Shown piece by piece: positions 11,153-20,204 of a stretch of 64,000 nucleotides of DNA. The stretch is taken from positions 84,747 through 148,746 of the forward strand of contig CBDBVC010000016.1 of assembly GCA_965212525.1 (NCBI GenBank). Reading direction: 5' to 3'. This DNA comes from SZUA-38 sp965212525. GTDB taxonomy: Bacteria > Pseudomonadota > Gammaproteobacteria > Xanthomonadales > SZUA-38. Within the stretch, counting starts at the first letter, position 1. Every line of letters begins with the position of its first letter. The notes under the pieces were generated by a model. That model worked only from the letters and a program-made list of their open reading frames with translations. It had not been told where the DNA came from and searched no databases. The translations under genes were made by a program, and so were the position numbers.

Positions 11153-11596
11153 ATGTCTGAGTCCATCAAGCAGCTTGGTTATTACGGTCTCGTGCCATTC
11201 GTGGCAGCCGTTGTACTCATCTTCATGCAACAGTCACTGATGGGCATCACCGGTCTTGAGCTGTTTCTGACCTACAGTGCAATCATTCTGTCATTCCTGA
11301 CCGGTATCTGGTGGGGCATGCGTCTGGTCAAACCGGAGATCAGCATCGGCTGGATCATACTCAGTAATGTGGTTGCCGTCGTTGCCTGGCTTGCCCTGCT
11401 TGTGTCCTATCATATCTTCGCACTGGGCCTGCTGATGGCCGGGTATTTTGCCGTCTGGCTGGGTGACAGCCGACTCAACAGCGCCGGATACATCAGACAG
11501 ACCTATTTCGGTTTCCGATCCCTGCTCAGTCTATCGGTTCTGGCGATGCATGCACTGGTTCTGATCGTCGAACTGATCGAGAACCCGTTGTACTGA
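11153..11596 (+). CDS. DUF3429 integral membrane protein
   Basis: A 147-residue membrane protein with about five hydrophobic helices. Conserved features of DUF3429 are seen: GLVPFVA in helix 1, the LTGIWWGMRL stretch after helix 2 and a C-terminal segment with YFGFRSLLSL. Function is unknown. The start follows GAGGGGAG. Its TGA overlaps the ATG of the SDR gene by one base, so the two are almost certainly translated from one message. Confidence 0.85.
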   Translation: MSESIKQLGYYGLVPFVAAVVLIFMQQSLMGITGLELFLTYSAIILSFLTGIWWGMRLVKPEISIGWIILSNVVAVVAWLALLVSYHIFALGLLMAGYFAVWLGDSRLNSAGYIRQTYFGFRSLLSLSVLAMHALVLIVELIENPLY

Positions 11597-12330
11597 TGCA
11601 CCCTGATACCCCGCAGACTGTGCTGATTGCCGGTGCAGGCAGCACGATCGGGCTGGCAATACATCGCGAACTCATGCAACGCTGGCCTGATACCTGCATC
11701 ATGACACTCAGTCGATCCTCTGCCAGGGAGTTGCAATTAACCGAAAGCACACACCTGAAAGTGGACCTGACCAGCCCTCATTCACAAGATTCTATTGAAT
11801 CATTTCTTGAAACTCATCAGCGACCACACTGGGTCTTCAATTGTTGTGGAGTCTTGCACACAGACAGAATCAAGCCCGAGAAATCCCTGAAGCAGCTTGC
11901 TGCCGCCAATGTTGAGTACAGCATGAATGTCAATGTCCTGACTCATGTGCATTTGTGCCAGGCACTGGAACGTTTTCTGGATCGCCGGCTGTCCTTCAGC
12001 ATGATATGCCTGTCGGCGATGGTGGGCAGTATCGGTGATAATCGGTCCGGTGGCTGGTACAGCTATCGCATGAGCAAGGCGGCGCTCAACATGTTCGTCA
12101 AGACGCTGTCAATTGAATGGGCGCGGCGATTCCCTCAGTCTGCTGTGGTTGCAGTACATCCGGGTACAACCGACAGCAGGCTGTCGGCACCTTTTCAGTC
12201 CGGTCTGCCTGCCAATCGACTGTTTTCTTCAGATACGACAGCTGCTCGCATGATCGATATCATGCACTCTCTGAAACCGGATCTGACCGGATCATTCTTT
12301 CACTGGGATAATACGACGTTACCCTGGTAG
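11596..12330 (+). CDS. Short-chain dehydrogenase/reductase (SDR)
   Basis: A 244-residue cytoplasmic NAD(P)-dependent oxidoreductase. The nucleotide-binding GAGSTIGLAIH motif is at about residues 12-22. The NNAG-like strand (WVFNCCGVLH) carries a Cys-Cys-Gly variant. Catalytic Ser lies in MICLSAM, and Tyr/Lys in YSYRMSKAALN. This is the atypical short SDR group related to CsgA/YbbO-like proteins; the substrate is unknown. It begins within the stop codon of DUF3429 (TGATG), indicating translational coupling. Confidence 0.88.
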   Translation: MHPDTPQTVLIAGAGSTIGLAIHRELMQRWPDTCIMTLSRSSARELQLTESTHLKVDLTSPHSQDSIESFLETHQRPHWVFNCCGVLHTDRIKPEKSLKQLAAANVEYSMNVNVLTHVHLCQALERFLDRRLSFSMICLSAMVGSIGDNRSGGWYSYRMSKAALNMFVKTLSIEWARRFPQSAVVAVHPGTTDSRLSAPFQSGLPANRLFSSDTTAARMIDIMHSLKPDLTGSFFHWDNTTLPW

Positions 12331-12521
12331 TCGGTCTGTCTGACACTACTGGCCATGCCTTTTACAATCCGGCTGTGATTTCGGTTACTCAACATTTGTG
12401 GATCGGGACATGAATCTCTGACGATGAAGGTGATACCATCGGACGCTGGGGCCTGGCCAGCAACATGGGTGGCTCCGACTTGGGACAGTGACACGGGCGG
12501 CCATGGGGTTTTTCATAAAGA

Positions 12522-14546
12522 ATGAACATTCCCGGTTATGACATTCTCGGCAAGATCGGCGATGGTGGCATGGCTGTGGTCTATCTTGCGGTACAGAGCT
12601 CGCTGGACCGTGAAGTTGCCCTCAAGGTGCTGAAGGAATTCACCGACGACGATCCCAACCGACTCGATCGGTTCATGAATGAAGCACGTACCGTAGCCCG
12701 GCTGGAGCATCCCAATATCGTCAGTGTCTACGATTTCGGGCGCTCACCTACGGGGCGTCTGTTCTACAGCATGCCCAATCTGACCCGTGGTGATCTGAGC
12801 GAATTCGAATACGAAACAGACGAACAGCTCGCCGAGGTGATCCTGCAGGTATGCAAGGGCCTGGCCTATGCACATGAACACGATGTGATACACCGTGACA
12901 TCAAGCCTGAAAATATTCTGTTTGATCATCAGGGTCAGGTGCAGATTGCCGATTTCGGTATTGCATTTTCCACCCGTACGACGCGTCGTATCACCAAGGA
13001 AGGACATGCCGTCGGCAGCGCACATTACATGAGCGCTGAACAGGCACGTGGCAAGGCCGTGGATCATCGATCGGATATCTACAGCGTGGGGATTGTGCTG
13101 TACGAACTTCTCACCGGTCATACGCCGTTCAATGGCAGTGATGATGTCTCGGTGCTGGTGGCACAGGTAACAGAACCGGTGCCACCATTGCCTGATGATT
13201 ACCGGCACTGGCAATCCATCCTGAATCGAGCACTGGCCAAAAAGCCATCAAATCGATATCAGCACATCGATGACATGGCCAATGCGATACAGCAGCTGAT
13301 CGACTCGGCGCCGACTCAGCGTACACGACAACACCAGTCGCTGTCGCACCCACTGTCATGGTTGACGCGGTTGCTGCCGGCACCCCTTCTGTCGAGGACA
13401 CTGTGGGCCGGCGTTCTGTCGTTCACCGCGCTGGCTGTGATGATTCTGCTTTTCTATCGCGTCATTGCCGATGGCCGCGATGATCAGCTTGGCGATAGCA
13501 GTCAGATCGATACCGCAGCTGAGACTGAAACGAGTCCCGATGAAATGACGGCGGATCAGCAAATGCCGGCATCCGAATCCGTTCGTTCGGGAGAGGGTGA
13601 TGAATCGCCAGTCGTGTCGCAGTTAGCTGATGATGACCCACAGGACCTTGAGTCATCATCCGGAACGATCGCGGCATCCGATGCCGAATCAGCGTCGGCA
13701 GAGCCCGAGTCAGAGATCGCCACGGCTCAACCGGCCGATCAGCAAGCCGCTGAGACGGTGCCCGAGACCTACAGGGCAGGCCAGATCATCACCGATCTGA
13801 TCGGCATCGAATCGGTGGTGATACCTGGCCGCATCATGCTCGATGGTGAAACAGTCAGTGAGCACGATCATCTGTTCAGTGTCACCCGATTCGAAATCAC
13901 GCGCGGGCTCTATCGCCGGTTCGCCGAGGAAACCGGAGAGGTTCAGGTGGATTGCCACACGTCTTCCAGAACCGCAATCGGCCTGCGTGATCTGAACTGG
14001 CAACAGCCCGGCTATACCCAGGAGGATGATCACCCCGTGGTTTGCGTCAGCTGGAACAATGCCAACCGCTTTGCTCGCTGGCTCCGGCGCACGACAGGCC
14101 AGCCCTATCGCCTGCCCAGTGATTCGGAATGGGTACACGTTGCTGCCGCAGCCCGTACCGTTGCCGATGACTGCAGTCGTGGCAACAGTGCCGGCAAGGA
14201 AAGCAGCAAGATATTCGAAACCTACAGGTGTCACGATAATTACCGTGAGACGGCACCGGTGGGCAGTTACCGGTCGAATGCGCTCAAGCTTCACGACCTG
14301 CAGGGAAACGTGGCCGAATGGACCACCGGTTGTGCCCCTGAACAGCGCACGCGCGACAAGTTTCTGAGTTCTCTCAATATCATGGACAGGGGCAAGTGTG
14401 ATCGTCGAGTCATACGGGGAACCTCATGGCGTGACGGCAGAAATCAGAATATTCTCGAACGTGTTCAGCTGGCAGATCAGGATCAGGGTCTGGCAGATGT
14501 CGGCTTCAGGCTGGTAATCGCCCTGCAGCAGGGTGGCGACGAATAG
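12522..14546 (+). CDS. Membrane Ser/Thr kinase with extracytoplasmic FGE-sulfatase-like domain
   Basis: A 674-residue two-domain signalling protein. An N-terminal Hanks-type kinase (about 5-260) is complete: glycine loop GKIGDGGMAVVY, Lys35, HRDIKPEN with Asp126 and Asn131, DFG at 144-146 and APE-like MSAEQ. One transmembrane helix (about 293-313) follows, then an acidic Ser/Glu-rich linker (about 320-415). A C-terminal formylglycine-generating-enzyme/SUMF1-like domain (about 425-670) shows LPSDSEW, HDLQGNVAEW, RVIRGTSW and VGFRLV. In other bacteria such kinase-FGE hybrids are sensor kinases in which the FGE fold is a ligand-binding module rather than an enzyme. ATG 12522 is preceded only by a weak AAAG. 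The M50B peptidase gene follows after 127 bp. Confidence 0.93.
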   Translation: MNIPGYDILGKIGDGGMAVVYLAVQSSLDREVALKVLKEFTDDDPNRLDRFMNEARTVARLEHPNIVSVYDFGRSPTGRLFYSMPNLTRGDLSEFEYETDEQLAEVILQVCKGLAYAHEHDVIHRDIKPENILFDHQGQVQIADFGIAFSTRTTRRITKEGHAVGSAHYMSAEQARGKAVDHRSDIYSVGIVLYELLTGHTPFNGSDDVSVLVAQVTEPVPPLPDDYRHWQSILNRALAKKPSNRYQHIDDMANAIQQLIDSAPTQRTRQHQSLSHPLSWLTRLLPAPLLSRTLWAGVLSFTALAVMILLFYRVIADGRDDQLGDSSQIDTAAETETSPDEMTADQQMPASESVRSGEGDESPVVSQLADDDPQDLESSSGTIAASDAESASAEPESEIATAQPADQQAAETVPETYRAGQIITDLIGIESVVIPGRIMLDGETVSEHDHLFSVTRFEITRGLYRRFAEETGEVQVDCHTSSRTAIGLRDLNWQQPGYTQEDDHPVVCVSWNNANRFARWLRRTTGQPYRLPSDSEWVHVAAAARTVADDCSRGNSAGKESSKIFETYRCHDNYRETAPVGSYRSNALKLHDLQGNVAEWTTGCAPEQRTRDKFLSSLNIMDRGKCDRRVIRGTSWRDGRNQNILERVQLADQDQGLADVGFRLVIALQQGGDE

Positions 14547-14673
14547 GACGCTGACCGACGCTCAACTCATTCCTGATTGGTGGCGATTGTCATTCATGTC
14601 CCGCTCCAGGACGGATATCTGCTGATGACGCAAATGGCACAGGAAGCGTGTCCGCAGAATGTGACATAATCGC

Positions 14674-15348
14674 ATGATGAAATCCTTCGTCATGTCGCGC
14701 AAGAACGAGATCCTGATCGTATTTCTTCTGCTGATTCCGGTGACACTGCTGTGGAATACCTACTGGCTGCTGCCTCTGAAAATCCTGGTGGTGATGTTTC
14801 ATGAACTGTCACATGCACTGATGACCTGGGTTACCGGTGGCAGTGTGGTGTCTTTCGATGTCAATCTGCAACAGGGCGGATCAGTCAGCAGTAGCGGTGG
14901 TAATCGCTTCCTGACACTCAATGCAGGCTATCTTGGGTCATTGCTGTTCGGATATCTGTTGATGGTCTGTGCCGGTAGAACAACAGCAGGAAAAACCGTT
15001 TCAGGCCTGATCAGCATTATCCTGCTGCTGATTGTCATACTCTATGTCAGAACCGCCGCAGGTCTTGCGCTCTGTCTTGCTGCCGTGCTGCTGTTCGGGT
15101 TTCTGGCACTAAAGACGCGACCGGCACTGCTGCGGATATCATTGCTCCTGATCGGGCTGACCAGTCTGTGTTATGCCCCGCTGGATATCTACAGCGATAC
15201 CATGACCGGATCGGGAGGTCGCTCGGACGCCTCGATGCTGGCTGCCGAATACGGCGGTTTTACCTGGTTATGGGGCAGTCTCTGGCTGGTGCTCAGTGTG
15301 GTGGTGATTTTCTATACCCTGCGCAAGTTACTTCGCAGTACCGCCTGA
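14674..15348 (+). CDS. M50B-family membrane metallopeptidase-like protein
   Basis: A 224-residue polytopic membrane protein with the HExxH zinc motif MFHELSHALM (His43, Glu44, His47) inside or beside a transmembrane helix. A glycine-rich TGGSVVSFDVN strand follows, as in M50B (PF13398) proteins. Six or more hydrophobic segments are present. The third zinc ligand would be an Asp; APLDIYSD near residue 170 is a candidate. Relatives are mostly uncharacterised site-2-protease-like proteins. A second in-frame ATG six codons on (after MMKSFV) is also possible. Confidence 0.85.
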   Translation: MMKSFVMSRKNEILIVFLLLIPVTLLWNTYWLLPLKILVVMFHELSHALMTWVTGGSVVSFDVNLQQGGSVSSSGGNRFLTLNAGYLGSLLFGYLLMVCAGRTTAGKTVSGLISIILLLIVILYVRTAAGLALCLAAVLLFGFLALKTRPALLRISLLLIGLTSLCYAPLDIYSDTMTGSGGRSDASMLAAEYGGFTWLWGSLWLVLSVVVIFYTLRKLLRSTA

Positions 15349-15519
15349 AAATCAGGGTGCTGTTGCCTTTACTGTATTTGAATCATTCTTCAATGGTGTT
15401 CGTGTTATGATCCGCAGCTTACCATTTCAGCCGCTCGGTTGCGCTGGTGATTCTGCGCTGAAGTGATTCAGATATTGAGAATTCAGAAAATTAAATCCAT
15501 TAAAAACAGGAGCCTGCAG

Positions 15520-16620
15520 ATGAAATTTAAAACTACTATTATCATGATGGCTCTGATGCCACTGGTTCTCCTGCAGTCTGTAGCTGCTGATGATCTGGAC
15601 AAGATCAAACTGCCTGAAGGATTTGGCATCGAGGTCTGGGTTGATGATGTCGAGAACGCACGTCAGATGGCTCTTGGCGACAAGGGTACGCTGTTCGTTG
15701 GCAGTCGCCGCGCCGGCAAGGTGCACGCCATCACCGACAGTGACGGTGATGGAAGGCATGACACGATGACAGTCATCGCCAGCAAACTGAACCTGCCATC
15801 AGGACTCACATTCCACAAGGGTGATCTGTACGTCGCAGAAGTAGACAGTATCTGGCGTTATCCTGGCATCGAGGACAGTCTCGACAGTATCCCGGATCCC
15901 GAACTGGTCTACGATGAACTCCCCGATGACAAGCATCACGGCTGGAAGTACATCAAGTTCGGTCCCGATGGCAAGCTCTATATTCCGGTCGGAGCCCCAT
16001 GCAATATCTGTGATGAAGATGGCTATGCCACGATTCGCAGCGTCAACCTCGAGGACAGATCTCACACGATCGTGGCGCGGGGTGTCCGCAACAGTGTGGG
16101 CTTCGATTTTCACCCAGTCAGTGGCGAACTCTACTTCACCGATAACGGAAGGGACTGGATGGGCGATAATCTGCCATCGTGTGAACTCAATCGAGTCACC
16201 AGTGAGGGTCAGCATTTCGGCTATCCGTACTTTCATCAGGATGGTCTGCCTGACCCTGAATTCGGCGAGGGCAGGACAGCTGAAGATTATGTGATGCCGG
16301 TTGCCAATCTGGGGCCGCATGTCGCGCCTCTTGGCATGCTGTTCTATACCGGTGAACAGTTTCCAGCTGACTACAGGGGATCGATACTGATTGCTGAACA
16401 CGGTTCATGGAATCGCAGCAGTAAGATCGGCTATCGACTGCGTCGTGCTGTCATTTCAGACGATGGGGCACTGGAGAAGCTCGAGGTATTTGCCCAGGGC
16501 TGGTTGCAGGGTGAGGAGGCCTGGGGAAGGCCGGTTGATGTCATCCAGCTTGATGACGGGTCGGTACTGGTGTCCGATGATGCGGCCAATCAGATCTACC
16601 GGATTTACTACAAGGGCTGA
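15520..16620 (+). CDS. Secreted PQQ-type sugar dehydrogenase-like beta-propeller
   Basis: A 366-residue exported protein with a signal peptide (about 1-23, SVAA). The rest is a beta-propeller of the soluble glucose/sorbosone dehydrogenase type. Diagnostic elements are LPEGFGIEVWVDDVENAR, the GSRRAGKVHA and LNLPSGLTFH blades, ARGVRNSVGFDFHP with the conserved RN and H, ELYFTDNGRDWMGD, and the late EHGSWNRS. Relatives oxidise aldose sugars in the periplasm with PQQ and calcium; whether this one retains PQQ ligands cannot be proven here. ATG 15520 has an AGGAG site. It appears monocistronic. Confidence 0.88.
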   Translation: MKFKTTIIMMALMPLVLLQSVAADDLDKIKLPEGFGIEVWVDDVENARQMALGDKGTLFVGSRRAGKVHAITDSDGDGRHDTMTVIASKLNLPSGLTFHKGDLYVAEVDSIWRYPGIEDSLDSIPDPELVYDELPDDKHHGWKYIKFGPDGKLYIPVGAPCNICDEDGYATIRSVNLEDRSHTIVARGVRNSVGFDFHPVSGELYFTDNGRDWMGDNLPSCELNRVTSEGQHFGYPYFHQDGLPDPEFGEGRTAEDYVMPVANLGPHVAPLGMLFYTGEQFPADYRGSILIAEHGSWNRSSKIGYRLRRAVISDDGALEKLEVFAQGWLQGEEAWGRPVDVIQLDDGSVLVSDDAANQIYRIYYKG

Positions 16621-16786
16621 TTACAAGAACCGAGCGTTGTGACACAGCGTGCTGACAGCTGCTGAGCCACTGCATGTTCCATGCTGGATTCAGCAACTGT
16701 TGACAATGCTGGGCTGACTGAAACATCAGTCGATTCGGCACATCTGCATCAAAGAAGCTAAACTCTCAGGGAGGAGACCGAGAATA

Positions 16787-19675
16787 ATGAGTCGACACAT
16801 ACCGGTTGCCGGGCAGCGTTATATCAGTCAGTCAGAACCTGAGCTGGGTCTTGGCAGAGTGACTGATTATGATGGACGATTACTCTGCCTTGAATTTCCA
16901 GCCGTGGCCGAACAACGCACCTACCAGTTCCGGGAGGCTCCGGTCAGTCGGATCGAGTTTCAGCCGGGTGACCAGATTCGCGGCTCGCATGACCCGGACT
17001 GGGCGCATCATCAGTGGGTCGTCACCCGCGTTGAACAGCACGGTGAGAATCTGGTTTACACACTGGACTGTGAAATTCCGGGTTCCAGCATCACGGTATC
17101 TGAATCGGAGCTGCCATCAGACATCCGTTTCGGGTCACCGGATCAGCGCTTTTCCTCGGGCCAGATTGATCGCCTTGGCAGTTTCGATTCATTTGTCGAA
17201 ACACTCACAGTCGATGCCAGTCTGAGGGCTTCTGTGACTGCCGGGCTGGGAGGCTGTCGCACGGAACTGCTGCCGCATCAGTTGTACATCGCTGAAAAAG
17301 TGTGCAACCGTCTGTCGCCGCGTGTTTTGCTGGCTGATCAGGTCGGACTGGGCAAGACCATCGAAGCCGGCATTATCCTTCACAAGTTGCTGATCACTGG
17401 GCAGGCCAGCCGTGTGCTGCTGCTGGTTCCTGATTCGCTGGTTCATCAATGGCTGGTCGAGATGCTCAGGCGTTTCAATCTGACGTTTTCACTGTTCGAT
17501 GTCGATCGTTTCATGTCGCTGATCGAATCCGAGGGAAACCCGTTCGAATCCGAGCAATTGATCATCTGTTCCATGGATCTGTTGAGTATGGACGAGGTCA
17601 TGCTTGCAGCCATCAGCCAGGCACAATGGGATATGGTTGTCGTGGATGAAGCCCATCACCTGGCCTGGTCTGCACATGGCGTCAATCAGGCCTATCATTG
17701 TGTCGAGCAGCTGGCGCTCAAGACCAATGGTGTTCTGTTGCTGACCGCCACACCGGAAGCTGGCGGCCTGGATGGTCAGTTCGGATTGCTGCGACTGCTG
17801 GATCCCGACCGGTTTCACGACCTTGATTCCTATCACAGTGATCAGGCCAGATACAAACGTGTCAATGACTGCATCACGGAACTGATGGATTCGCCAGCCA
17901 GCGATCTGGCGCCGGTGATCGCAACCATCAATGATTCCCTGTCACTGACCGATGGTCTGGCACTGGATTCGGACCTGGGCCGGGAAGATCTGATCCAGCA
18001 GTTACTCGACCGGCATGGCACTGGGCGAGTCCTGTTTCGCAATACACGCAAGGCGGTGGGCGGATTTCCTGATCGAAAACTGATTTCCGAGCACATGAGT
18101 CTGCCCGATGAATACCGACGGCTGAGGGATGATGATCCGATTCTTTATCCTGAACGAATCTGGACCGTCAGTCAGCAGACCGGTGAAGAAGATCTGGCAC
18201 TGAGTACCCAATGGTGTCATTTCGATCCTCGTTCGGCACGACTGATCGAATTGATGGCCGAGCCCGATATCGGCAAGGTACTGCTGATCTGTCATCACGC
18301 TGAAACGGCAGTGGAACTGGCAAAGTTCTGCCGTGACAAGGGCATCCGCTGTGCCGCCTTCCATGAACACCTGACGATTATCGAACGTGACAGGGCTGCT
18401 GCCTATTTTTCCGATATGGACGAAGGCGCACAGCTGCTGATCTGTTCAGAGATCGGAAGCGAAGGCCGCAACTTTCAGTTTGCTCACCATCTGGTCATGT
18501 TCGATCTGCCGCCAGATCCGGATCTGGTCGAGCAACGCATCGGACGACTCGACCGGATAGGCCAGAAACAGGATATCCGGATTCACATCTGGCCACTGGT
18601 CAACAGCGCCCAGATGGTCCTGTTCGACTGGATGAATCAGGGACTGGACCTGTTCACTCGATCACTGTCCGGTGCCTGGAGTATCTATCACAGGCACGCT
18701 GACGAGCTCGACTGGCTGATGAGGAATGTGGATGAACATGCAAGAACTCACCAGCTATACAAACAGACACGTGAGGATGTGGTCCAGATGCTGGCCATGC
18801 AGCAGCAGGGTCGGGATCGACTGATAGAACTCAATTCCTGTCGCGAGGATGAGGCCAATGACATCATCGACAGGATCATTGAGGCAGAGCAGGGTGAGGG
18901 TAATGGCAATGCCTTGCAGGCCTATTTGCACAGACTGCTCGATGAGCTCGGCATAGAACATGAGTTTCATTCTGACCAGACTGATGTGATTCGCGAGGGT
19001 GAACACATGCGAATCGATCATGTGCCGGGCCTGGGAGAGGACGGGATGACGGTTACCTGGTCGCGTGAGAAGGCTCTCAGGCGTGAGGATATCGGGTTCA
19101 TGAGCTGGGAGCATCCGTTGCTGAGATCACTGATGAGTCATGTGATCGACGGCGGAATCGGCTCATCAACACTGGGTATGATCAAGAACAGCACGCTGAT
19201 GCCCCAGGGAACCGTATTGTTCGAACTGATCCATCAGCTGGATGTGATGGCGCCCGTGGCACTTCGCCTCGGACGTTTTCTGCCAATGAAGCCCGTCAGG
19301 TTGCTGTTCAGTCATAACGGTGAAGAGTTGTCACAGCAGTTAAGCGGTGATCAGCTTACAAGACTCGCCAGGAAGGTTCCGGCTGCGATACGGCAACCGG
19401 CCATCAAGCAGCTTAAACCGGTACTCGAACAGATCATGACACGGGCATCAAAACGGCTGGCCGCACAGGCTGAACCTCAGCGTAATCTCGCACGTGATGC
19501 CATCGAACGTGAACTGGGATCGGAGCTGGATCGATTACGGCAACTGAAGGCCATCAATCCCGGTGTTCGCCAGTCTGAGATCGATGCACTCAAGCATCGC
19601 CATGACAACACCCTGCAGCTGGCTGGGCAGGCGGAATACCAGTTACGCGCCATCAGGGTTCTGATCTTCAGCTGA
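16787..19675 (+). CDS. rapA: RNA polymerase-associated ATPase RapA (HepA)
   Basis: A 962-residue Swi2/Snf2-family ATPase that binds RNA polymerase and promotes recycling of stalled enzyme. The N-terminal Tudor-like pair (about 5-105) is followed by the helicase core. Walker A is LADQVGLGKTIEAG, the DEAH box is VVDEAHHL, then LLTATPEA and, in the C-terminal lobe, SEIGSEGRNFQFAHHLVMFD and EQRIGRLDRIGQ. The length is close to E. coli RapA (968). A strong AGGGAGGAG precedes ATG 16787. It is monocistronic. A small inverted repeat (gactga-aaca-tcagtc, 16716-16731) lies about 55 bp upstream. Confidence 0.95.
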   Translation: MSRHIPVAGQRYISQSEPELGLGRVTDYDGRLLCLEFPAVAEQRTYQFREAPVSRIEFQPGDQIRGSHDPDWAHHQWVVTRVEQHGENLVYTLDCEIPGSSITVSESELPSDIRFGSPDQRFSSGQIDRLGSFDSFVETLTVDASLRASVTAGLGGCRTELLPHQLYIAEKVCNRLSPRVLLADQVGLGKTIEAGIILHKLLITGQASRVLLLVPDSLVHQWLVEMLRRFNLTFSLFDVDRFMSLIESEGNPFESEQLIICSMDLLSMDEVMLAAISQAQWDMVVVDEAHHLAWSAHGVNQAYHCVEQLALKTNGVLLLTATPEAGGLDGQFGLLRLLDPDRFHDLDSYHSDQARYKRVNDCITELMDSPASDLAPVIATINDSLSLTDGLALDSDLGREDLIQQLLDRHGTGRVLFRNTRKAVGGFPDRKLISEHMSLPDEYRRLRDDDPILYPERIWTVSQQTGEEDLALSTQWCHFDPRSARLIELMAEPDIGKVLLICHHAETAVELAKFCRDKGIRCAAFHEHLTIIERDRAAAYFSDMDEGAQLLICSEIGSEGRNFQFAHHLVMFDLPPDPDLVEQRIGRLDRIGQKQDIRIHIWPLVNSAQMVLFDWMNQGLDLFTRSLSGAWSIYHRHADELDWLMRNVDEHARTHQLYKQTREDVVQMLAMQQQGRDRLIELNSCREDEANDIIDRIIEAEQGEGNGNALQAYLHRLLDELGIEHEFHSDQTDVIREGEHMRIDHVPGLGEDGMTVTWSREKALRREDIGFMSWEHPLLRSLMSHVIDGGIGSSTLGMIKNSTLMPQGTVLFELIHQLDVMAPVALRLGRFLPMKPVRLLFSHNGEELSQQLSGDQLTRLARKVPAAIRQPAIKQLKPVLEQIMTRASKRLAAQAEPQRNLARDAIERELGSELDRLRQLKAINPGVRQSEIDALKHRHDNTLQLAGQAEYQLRAIRVLIFS

Positions 19676-19776
19676 CGATTGCATGCCGGAATTGTCACTG
19701 AGATCGGTTCGATTGTGTTGATTTGTTTCTGATGTGGACTACTATTGAGACACAGCAACCACACGGGGGAATCAAC

Positions 19777-20028
19777 ATGTCCATTCGTAGCCTTGTACTG
19801 ATCCTCTGCCTTCTGTTCTGCCTGCCTGCGCTGGCGACAGTACCGATGGCAGAAATCTCTGACCCACCACAGCGGACGAATAAAACGGTGAAGGACAAAC
19901 AGCAGGATCAGGCTCGCAAGCAGAACAAGTCCCGTCAGCAGCCACCTGCCGACAAGCCCGGTCACAAACCGGTTAACCAGCGTCAGAAAGGCGACAAGAA
20001 GCAGAAAGAGCCCGATCTTCAGGGATAA
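19777..20028 (+). CDS. Small secreted basic protein, unknown
   Basis: An 83-residue protein of unknown role. Residues 1-20 form a clear signal peptide (MSIRSLVLILCLLFCLPALA). The mature part is a short, very hydrophilic tail rich in Lys, Gln, Pro and Asn, almost certainly disordered. The start is supported by GGGGGA just before ATG 19777. An antisense reading of this region also looks open, but only because the tail is so biased in composition. Confidence 0.65.
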   Translation: MSIRSLVLILCLLFCLPALATVPMAEISDPPQRTNKTVKDKQQDQARKQNKSRQQPPADKPGHKPVNQRQKGDKKQKEPDLQG

Positions 20029-20204
20029 TCTGTCATCCCGGTCATTACGACTGAGGATCGTCCTGAGTGCAGTGCCAATCGTGCCATGCCGATTGGCCCG
20101 TGACGGCCGTGACGACGAACGAGTATGATAGACTCTGCTTTTTCTGAACCGGACCTGTATTCAGGTGCCGGTTCATTCATGTCAGTCATCAGCGAGTAGC
20201 TTGC

